Part shown: positions 6,947-11,994 of the stretch, one piece after another
Layout of the letters: every line of letters starts with the position of its first letter
Position numbering within the stretch: the first letter of the stretch is position 1
DNA from: Leclercia sp. UBA7405
Lineage (GTDB): Bacteria; Pseudomonadota; Gammaproteobacteria; Enterobacterales; Enterobacteriaceae
Length of the DNA: 11,994 bases
Assembly: GCA_002469605.1 (NCBI GenBank)
Contig: DKMV01000212.1
Span: forward strand, 1-11,994
Direction: 5' to 3'
Position numbers and translations under genes: made by a program
Notes under the pieces: generated by a model
What the model saw: only the letters and a program-made list of their open reading frames with translations
The model's database searches: none
Told to the model about the DNA's origin: nothing

Positions 6947-8272
6947 ATGAGCAATGTTACGCACCAGCCGAAAATCGGCTTCGTCTCCCTGGGCTGCCCG
7001 AAAAACCTGGTGGATTCAGAACGTATCCTGACTGAACTTCGTACCGAAGGCTATGACGTGGTGCCGAGCTACGACAATGCAGACATGGTTATCGTGAATA
7101 CCTGCGGCTTTATCGACAGCGCCGTGCAGGAGTCCCTCGAAGCCATCGGTGAAGCCCTGACCGAAAACGGCAAGGTGATTGTCACCGGCTGCCTGGGCGC
7201 CAAAGTGGATCAGATCCGCGAAGTGCACCCGAAGGTGCTGGAGATCACCGGGCCGCACAGCTACGAACAGGTGCTGGAACACGTGCACCACTACGTGCCA
7301 AAACCCAAGCACAACCCCTTCCTGAGCCTGGTGCCGGAACAGGGCGTGAAGCTCACTCCGCGCCACTACGCCTACCTGAAGATCTCTGAAGGCTGTAACC
7401 ACCGCTGCACCTTCTGCATCATCCCCTCTATGCGTGGCGATCTGGTCAGCCGTCCGATTGGCGAAGTGCTGGCCGAAGCCAAACGCCTGGCCGATGCGGG
7501 CGTGAAAGAGCTGCTGGTAATTTCCCAGGACACCTCCGCCTACGGCGTGGACGTGAAGCACCGCGCGGGCTTCCACAACGGCGAGCCGGTGAAAACCAGC
7601 ATGGTGGGTCTGTGCGAACAGCTGGCGAAGCTCGGCGTCTGGGTACGTCTGTACTACGTCTACCCTTACCCGCACGTTGACGACGTTATTCCGCTGATGG
7701 CGGAAGGCAAAATCCTGCCCTATCTGGACATTCCGCTGCAGCACGCCAGCCCGCGCATCCTGAAGCTGATGAAGCGTCCGGGCGCCGTGGAGCGTACGCT
7801 GGAGCGCATCAAACGCTGGCGTGAGATCTGTCCGGAGCTGACGCTGCGCTCTACGTTTATCGTGGGCTTCCCGGGTGAAACCGAAGAAGATTTCCAGATG
7901 CTGCTCGACTTCCTGAAAGAGGCGCGTCTGGACCGCGTGGGCTGCTTCAAATACAGCCCGGTTGAAGGCGCCACCGCCAACGAGCTGGCCGACCAGGTGC
8001 CGGAAGAGATCAAAGAGGAGCGCTGGAACCGCTTTATGCAGCTCCAGCAGCAGATCTCCGCCGAACGTCTGCAGGAGAAAGTGGGCCGTGAAATCATGGT
8101 CATTATCGACGAAGTGGATGAAGAAGGCGCCATCGGCCGCAGTATGGCCGACGCCCCGGAAATCGACGGCGCGGTCTACCTGAACGGCGAAACCGCGGTG
8201 AAGCCGGGGGATGTGATCCGCGTGAAGGTGGAAAACGCCGACGAGTACGACCTGTGGGGTAGCCGGGTTTAA
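6947..8272 (+). CDS. rimO: Ribosomal protein S12 methylthiotransferase RimO
   Basis: RimO is a radical-SAM enzyme that adds a methylthio group to the beta-carbon of a conserved aspartate (Asp88/89) of ribosomal protein S12, using two iron-sulfur clusters. The product is 441 residues, identical in length to E. coli RimO. The N-terminal MTTase domain (about 8-125) carries Cys17, Cys53 and Cys82, which ligate the auxiliary cluster. The radical-SAM motif CNHRCTFC gives Cys150, Cys154 and Cys157. A central TIM-barrel part includes [21 protein letters not shown] and [14 protein letters not shown], and a C-terminal TRAM domain (about 375-441) ends YDLWGSRV. The start follows the E. coli N-terminus. 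No clear Shine-Dalgarno precedes it, which suggests modest expression. It is divergent from bssR and ends at a bidirectional terminator shared with the gfr-type operon. Confidence 0.98.
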   Translation: MSNVTHQPKIGFVSLGCPKNLVDSERILTELRTEGYDVVPSYDNADMVIVNTCGFIDSAVQESLEAIGEALTENGKVIVTGCLGAKVDQIREVHPKVLEITGPHSYEQVLEHVHHYVPKPKHNPFLSLVPEQGVKLTPRHYAYLKISEGCNHRCTFCIIPSMRGDLVSRPIGEVLAEAKRLADAGVKELLVISQDTSAYGVDVKHRAGFHNGEPVKTSMVGLCEQLAKLGVWVRLYYVYPYPHVDDVIPLMAEGKILPYLDIPLQHASPRILKLMKRPGAVERTLERIKRWREICPELTLRSTFIVGFPGETEEDFQMLLDFLKEARLDRVGCFKYSPVEGATANELADQVPEEIKEERWNRFMQLQQQISAERLQEKVGREIMVIIDEVDEEGAIGRSMADAPEIDGAVYLNGETAVKPGDVIRVKVENADEYDLWGSRV

Positions 8273-8290
8273 TCGCCACGGCCTGCGCTC

Positions 8291-8318
8291 AAAAAGGGGA
8301 CCTCGGGTCCCCTTTTTT
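8291..8318. terminator. Bidirectional intrinsic terminator between rimO and the gfr-type operon
   Basis: AAAAA, stem GGGGACC (8296-8302), loop TCG, GGTCCCC (8306-8312), then six T. It is symmetrical and works on either strand, ending rimO (plus) and the PTS/deglycase operon (minus), whose last stop codon begins three bases beyond the T run. Confidence 0.92.
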
Positions 8319-8320
8319 AT

Positions 8321-9331
8321 TTAATACTCGAACTGACGGTAGTAGCGGCGGATATCTAAACTGTGGCCGGTGCAGTGTTCGAAATGGGCGGCCAGACGGT
8401 CAACCAGCAACGTGGAGACGATGCACGGCGCCAGCAGCCAGCGAAACGCATCGTCAATCCCCGACAGCGGGTAGTCGCGCGGATCGAGCACCACCAGGTT
8501 ATCGGTAATTTTCGCCGCAAAACGCTCCACCCGTTCATCCAGCGGGCGGCATTTGCCCTCACCTTTCACCAGGAAAAGCGGCACCTCTTTTTCCAGCAGC
8601 TCCAGCGTGCCGTGGAAAAACTCCGCCGAGGAGACAGATTTCGTCCGCTTCCACTGCATCTCTTCCAGAATACACATCGAGAAGAGATAGACTTCCCCCC
8701 ACATCTCCGCGCCGCCAATCCACATCATATAATCGGCACTATGATATTTTTGGGCGATTGCCGCGGCCTGCGGATCGAACTGCCGTTTGGCACTCAGGAG
8801 ATTCTCAGGCAATAATTCCAGCTGGCTGGCAAATTGCTCATATTCTTCAAAATCGCCGTTACGATTAAGCAGACGGAAGAATACCCAGTAGAGCAGCATA
8901 TATTCATATTCGACGCCGTTCTTGTGACGCATCGGAATATGCCAGGTGGCGGCGTTCGCCAGCGGCGAGTCGCTGTTTCGGGTAATCGCCACCACGCGGA
9001 TCCCCTGCGCTTTACACCATTCGGCAATTTCTACCGACTCTTTGGTATCACCCGATTTTGACAGGGTAATCACCACCGAATCTTTATTTAGCCGTTTATT
9101 ACCGGCGTAAATTAACTCGGCCGCCTGCTCAAGATAAACCGGCATGTCGGTTAATTCCCGGGCGAAGGCGTTAATCGCCATCATTGGCGCTAACGAGCCC
9201 CCTACCGAGGCGAAAAATAGCGAGCTGAAGCCTTGCTGATAAATATCGTCAGCGACATGTTCTGCCTGTTTACGCGCAGCAACAATCTCACGAGCACTGG
9301 TCAGGTACTCGTCCTGATTAAAACCTAACAT
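8321..9331 (-). CDS. gfrF: SIS-domain deglycase, FrlB/GfrF type (fructoselysine-6-phosphate deglycase)
   Basis: A 336-residue cytosolic enzyme of the FrlB family, which splits 6-phosphofructoselysine into glucose-6-phosphate and lysine. Two sugar-isomerase (SIS) domains are visible. The first has the phosphate-binding segment TLSKSGDTKES (about 89-99). The second contains Glu224 in CILEEMQW and His240 in SSAEFFHGTLELLE. The 16-residue Glu-to-His spacing matches the catalytic pair of GlmS (Glu488/His504) and FraB (Glu214/His230), as I recall them. The C-terminus, DIRRYYRQFEY, mirrors the DERRYYGGLVEY end of E. coli FrlB. It is the last gene of the operon, 12 bases after the preceding stop, with AGGAGA before the ATG. 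Position and family together point to GfrF of Salmonella. Specificity for fructoselysine is inferred; a related Amadori compound is possible. Confidence 0.8.
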   Translation of the reverse strand: MLGFNQDEYLTSAREIVAARKQAEHVADDIYQQGFSSLFFASVGGSLAPMMAINAFARELTDMPVYLEQAAELIYAGNKRLNKDSVVITLSKSGDTKESVEIAEWCKAQGIRVVAITRNSDSPLANAATWHIPMRHKNGVEYEYMLLYWVFFRLLNRNGDFEEYEQFASQLELLPENLLSAKRQFDPQAAAIAQKYHSADYMMWIGGAEMWGEVYLFSMCILEEMQWKRTKSVSSAEFFHGTLELLEKEVPLFLVKGEGKCRPLDERVERFAAKITDNLVVLDPRDYPLSGIDDAFRWLLAPCIVSTLLVDRLAAHFEHCTGHSLDIRRYYRQFEY

Positions 9332-9343
9332 AGCTGATCTCCT

Positions 9344-10405
9344 TTAGATTTTACTTTTCAGAACCCTGTCGAAGTCATCGAAAATACGCACCGAGAGATC
9401 GATGCCTTTAGCGCCGGCGGTTCGCCAGGCCAGGATTTGCATGGGAACAATTAACAGCAGCGGCGACAGCAGATGCGGAAGGTGGCAGTTCAGCGCCAGG
9501 GTGTTCTCCTTTTCCTCGCCCGTCAGGGTGACCAGAAACGCCCGGTTCACCGCTGGGGACATATAGTCCCTGAGCGCCCGCAGGCGCGGGTTTGGCGCAT
9601 CCTCAATAAAGAACATCACGTGCTGCGCGTTTGCCTCCAGGTATGGGCCGTGCATGTAAGCTTCCAGCTCAAACCCGCTGGAGGGCACCCGTACCGTTTC
9701 GGTAAACTTGGTTTCGAACTCTTTGGCCACGCCGGTCAGAGCGCCTTCGCCAATGGCCACGAAGCGCGTTCCGGCCCCGAGGCTGTCCATGTGCCGCGCG
9801 AAAAACGCCTCCGTGCGGGTAATGGTGTCGGGGATCGCCGCCGCGAGCAGGCTTAAGGCCTCAAGGTATTCGCCTGCTTCCCGCTCAGCAATCTGCTGCT
9901 GCGCCCGGGCGAGGGTGAGCGCCACAAGCAGCAGATTCAGCACCGTGGCGCTAAAGCCGAGGGTCACGAATCCCACCTTCTCGATGCCGGTATGAATATC
10001 CAGCACGTGGTCGCAGCGGCGGCCAATCGGGCTATCCGGATCCGAGGTCAGGGCAAACACCGGCAGCCCCGCCGCCTGCACTTTCTCCATTGCCGCCAGC
10101 GTCGAGGCGCTTTTGCCGCTCTGAGAGACGATCAGCACCATATCCGTGTGCGGGTCGATAGCTTCATAGTGAACAAAGTTGTAGGGCTCTTTAATCTCAA
10201 CGAGCAGGCCGAAACGCTGCTCAAAAAAGTAACGCGCGCACAGCGCCGCATTCAGCGACGAACCGGTCGCCAGCACCAGCAGGCGTCGAACCGGATGCTG
10301 GCGGGCAAAAGTCTCCAGGGCCGCAAAATTGTCCGGGTAGTCCTGGAGGATCTTTGCCAGCGCCTCAGGCTCTTCCCTGATATAGGTCATCATTGTCGGT
10401 TGCAT
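9344..10405 (-). CDS. gfrE: SIS-domain deglycase, GfrE type (glucoselysine-6-phosphate deglycase)
   Basis: A 353-residue enzyme related to the isomerase half of glucosamine-6-phosphate synthase (GlmS), without the glutaminase domain. The start MQPTMMTYIREEPEAL is followed by ATGSSLNAALCARYF (46-60) and the phosphate-binding loop SQSGKSAST (94-102). The second SIS domain has KEFETKFTETVRVPSSGFE and YMHGPYLEA. Glu236 and His252 keep the 16-residue spacing of the GlmS catalytic pair, consistent with enediol-type deglycation. In Salmonella gfr, GfrE acts on glucoselysine-6-phosphate, giving a hexose phosphate and lysine. The call rests on gene order, since sequence alone would support only a GlmS-like deglycase or isomerase. 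It begins 12 bases after gfrD with GGAG seven bases upstream of the ATG, a spacing repeated before gfrF. Confidence 0.75.
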   Translation of the reverse strand: MQPTMMTYIREEPEALAKILQDYPDNFAALETFARQHPVRRLLVLATGSSLNAALCARYFFEQRFGLLVEIKEPYNFVHYEAIDPHTDMVLIVSQSGKSASTLAAMEKVQAAGLPVFALTSDPDSPIGRRCDHVLDIHTGIEKVGFVTLGFSATVLNLLLVALTLARAQQQIAEREAGEYLEALSLLAAAIPDTITRTEAFFARHMDSLGAGTRFVAIGEGALTGVAKEFETKFTETVRVPSSGFELEAYMHGPYLEANAQHVMFFIEDAPNPRLRALRDYMSPAVNRAFLVTLTGEEKENTLALNCHLPHLLSPLLLIVPMQILAWRTAGAKGIDLSVRIFDDFDRVLKSKI

Positions 10406-10417
10406 CGTTATCTCCGC

Positions 10418-11263
10418 TTAAAACAGGCCAATCCACGAGCCGAAAATCCCCACCAGCGCCATGCCACCGATGATGGTCAGCGGTTTTACCTTGCGCCCCA
10501 GCAGCCAGTAGACGATGCCGAAGCTGATGAGCGGCAGCAGGCAGGGCATAATGTTGTTGATGATCTCCTGAACCTGGGTTTTCGCCTCCCCCGCGCCGAA
10601 GGAGATAGGGATAGTGATGTTGATCATCGAGGCGGCCATCGCCCCTACCACCATCAGGCCGATAATGGATGCGCCGTAGGTGAGGCTCTCCATCATTCCG
10701 CTCTTCTGCACCCGATGGAGCACCCCGGTGCCCAGCACGTAGCCCCAGCGGGTAAAGAGCCAGCGCACCAGAATGTGCGGCACGTTGAATACCAGCAGGA
10801 ACAGGATTGGGCCCAGAATGCTCCCCTGCAGCGCCAGGCTGGTGCCGATGCCGGTGGCGATCAGGCGCAGCGTGCCCCAGAAGAAGGAGTCCCCCAGCCC
10901 GGCCAGCGGCCCCATCAGCGACGCCTTGACGTTGTCGATCGCCGTGCCGTCCATCTCTTGCTGCTGGCTGTTTTTCTCCTCCATCGCCGTAGTGATGCCC
11001 AGCAGCAGGGTGACGATATGCGGCGTGGTGTTGAAGAACACCAGGTGGCGTTTTAACGCCGCGGCCAGCTCCAACTTTTGCGGATAGAGCTTTTTCAGCA
11101 CCGGGATCAGGGCATAGACAAAGGCGAGGTTCATCTGCCGCTCATAGTTCCAGGAGAACTCCATCTGGAACGACCGCCAGAACACCCGGCGCAGATCGCG
11201 GGCGTTAATCGCGTTCTCATCCTGCACCTGAGGCAGGGTCTCTTCAGAAATCTTCGTCGTCAT
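10418..11263 (-). CDS. gfrD: Mannose-family PTS permease, IID component
   Basis: The IID membrane subunit of a mannose/fructose/sorbose-family phosphotransferase permease. With IIC it forms the translocation unit through which IIB phosphorylates the incoming sugar. The 281 residues begin with a soluble stretch (about 1-25), then RDLRRVFWRSFQMEFSWNYE, the usual IID start. Further family blocks are FFNTTPHIVTLLLGITTAME and MGPLAGLGDSFFWGTLRLI, then several membrane segments in the C-terminal part ending GGMALVGIFGSWIGLF. The ATG has an AAGGAG site (11270-11275) six bases upstream, inside the end of the IIC gene. The two genes overlap by 20 bp, so translation is probably coupled. The substrate is inferred as fructoselysine/glucoselysine from the downstream deglycase genes. 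The IIA and IIB genes are not in view. Confidence 0.87.
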   Translation of the reverse strand: MTTKISEETLPQVQDENAINARDLRRVFWRSFQMEFSWNYERQMNLAFVYALIPVLKKLYPQKLELAAALKRHLVFFNTTPHIVTLLLGITTAMEEKNSQQQEMDGTAIDNVKASLMGPLAGLGDSFFWGTLRLIATGIGTSLALQGSILGPILFLLVFNVPHILVRWLFTRWGYVLGTGVLHRVQKSGMMESLTYGASIIGLMVVGAMAASMINITIPISFGAGEAKTQVQEIINNIMPCLLPLISFGIVYWLLGRKVKPLTIIGGMALVGIFGSWIGLF

Positions 11264-11994
11264 CGCTGACTCCTTGATCGGTGGTAGTACGGGGAGCGTT
11301 ATGTGCCGTCGTGTTGACCATCACCACCGCGACAATGGCGCCCAGAATGGCGATGCCGGTGACGGGGATTTTCAGGTATGCCATCAGCGCAAAGCCGAGG
11401 AAGAAAAAGGGTGCCACTTTTTTGTTGATTAGCAGGCGAGCCAGCATTGCAAAGCCCAGCGCGGGAATAATCCCTGTCGCCACGCTTAGCCCATGCTTAA
11501 CAAACTCCGGAATGGCATCCAGCAGTGATTTCACCGCGCTACTCCCTACCAGGAACGAAACGGTGACCACCGCCGCCAGCATCAGGGAGAGGCCAAAGCC
11601 GGCGATCAGGTGCATCCGCTCGATACCTCGGGTATCGGCCTGTTCGGCATAGCTATCCGCTTTCTGGTTGAGCATGGGAATAAACATGCCGAGATAGACG
11701 TTTTTCAGCACCAGCGTCAGGGTAGCGATGGGCAGCCCGAGCAGCAGCGCCGTTTCCGTTCCCGCCCCGGAGGTGATAGCAAACGCCACCCCCAGCACCC
11801 CGCCGGTCACTACGTCCGGCGGAATTGAGGCCCCTACCGAAAACGATCCGATAAACGCCAGCTCCAGGGTCGCGCCCATAATGACGCCCGTTTGAACATC
11901 GCCTAACACCAGCCCGGTTAATAAACCGGTGACAATAGGCCGGGAGAGCAACGAGGTGCCCAGGGCATATTCCGACTGGGCGATAAACGCCACC
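11244..11994 (-). CDS. gfrC: Mannose-family PTS permease, IIC component (partial, N-terminus cut by window edge)
   Basis: The IIC membrane subunit of the same permease. About 249 residues are visible; the frame runs off the right edge, and only a short N-terminal part is probably missing. A GTG at 11993 is in frame, but it precedes AFIAQSEYALGTSLLSRPI, which in this family lies inside the first helix rather than at a start. The IIC signature PIVTGLLTGLVLGDVQTGVIMGATLELAFIGSFSVGASIPPDVVTGGVLGVAFAI is clear, followed by several membrane segments. The C-terminus is soluble and acidic (DQGVSDDDEDF); its last codons overlap the start of gfrD. Any promoter, the IIA and IIB genes and a LevR/sigma-54 activator would lie beyond the window. 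Confidence 0.87.
   Translation of the reverse strand, partial: VAFIAQSEYALGTSLLSRPIVTGLLTGLVLGDVQTGVIMGATLELAFIGSFSVGASIPPDVVTGGVLGVAFAITSGAGTETALLLGLPIATLTLVLKNVYLGMFIPMLNQKADSYAEQADTRGIERMHLIAGFGLSLMLAAVVTVSFLVGSSAVKSLLDAIPEFVKHGLSVATGIIPALGFAMLARLLINKKVAPFFFLGFALMAYLKIPVTGIAILGAIVAVVMVNTTAHNAPRTTTDQGVSDDDEDF

Noticed and set aside
7016..7744. Open frame of 242 codons on the minus strand inside rimO
   Set aside because: It lies wholly within rimO, has a composition typical of an antisense shadow and no domain.
9992..11056. Long open frame (354 codons) on the plus strand opposite the PTS/deglycase genes
   Set aside because: It is antisense to gfrD and gfrE, rich in Arg, His and Gln, and has no recognisable domain. 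This is the usual by-product of GC-rich codons on the other strand.

Overview
This window looks like chromosome from a member of the Enterobacteriaceae, probably close to Enterobacter, Lelliottia, Leclercia or Klebsiella. The proteins resemble E. coli K-12 proteins along their full length (DeoR, DacC, GstB, YliI, BssR, RimO), but the coding GC and two inserted modules differ from K-12. The genus cannot be fixed from sequence reading alone. All comparisons with K-12 are from memory of its proteins and gene order.

Backbone: the conserved order is deoR (1-583, plus, N-terminus cut off by the window edge), dacC (3057-4262, minus), gstB (4493-5119, plus), yliI (5120-6238, minus), bssR (6345-6728, minus) and rimO (6947-8272, plus). 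These genes cover deoxynucleoside catabolism control, peptidoglycan carboxypeptidation, glutathione-dependent detoxification, periplasmic aldose sugar oxidation, biofilm control and ribosomal protein S12 methylthiolation. They share a neighbourhood rather than a pathway.

Accessory module 1 (about 584-3020) sits between deoR and dacC, which are convergent neighbours in K-12. It is a divergent pair: a LysR-type regulator (minus) and a DHA1/YdhP-like MFS exporter (plus), separated by an AT-rich 248-bp region. A perfect 15-bp palindrome lies just upstream of the regulator start. A palindromic intergenic repeat and a bidirectional terminator close the module on the dacC side. The layout suggests a regulator controlling its own exporter.

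Accessory module 2 (8321 to beyond 11994, minus) is convergent with rimO behind a shared bidirectional terminator. It holds the last four genes of an operon with the same order as the Salmonella gfr operon: mannose-family PTS IIC and IID, then two SIS-domain proteins matching the glucoselysine-6-phosphate and fructoselysine-6-phosphate deglycases. IIA, IIB and any sigma-54-dependent activator would lie past the right edge. The likely pathway is PTS uptake and phosphorylation of Amadori or Heyns compounds (fructoselysine, glucoselysine), followed by cleavage to hexose-6-phosphate and lysine.

The window is densely coded. No gene-free stretch exceeds 300 bases; the largest gaps (248, 230 and 218 bp) are all between divergent genes. 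I see no RNA genes, CRISPR arrays, insertion sequences or broken genes. I did not find a convincing new system. The best leads are the LysR/MFS pair with its palindrome and the placement of the gfr-type operon next to rimO.
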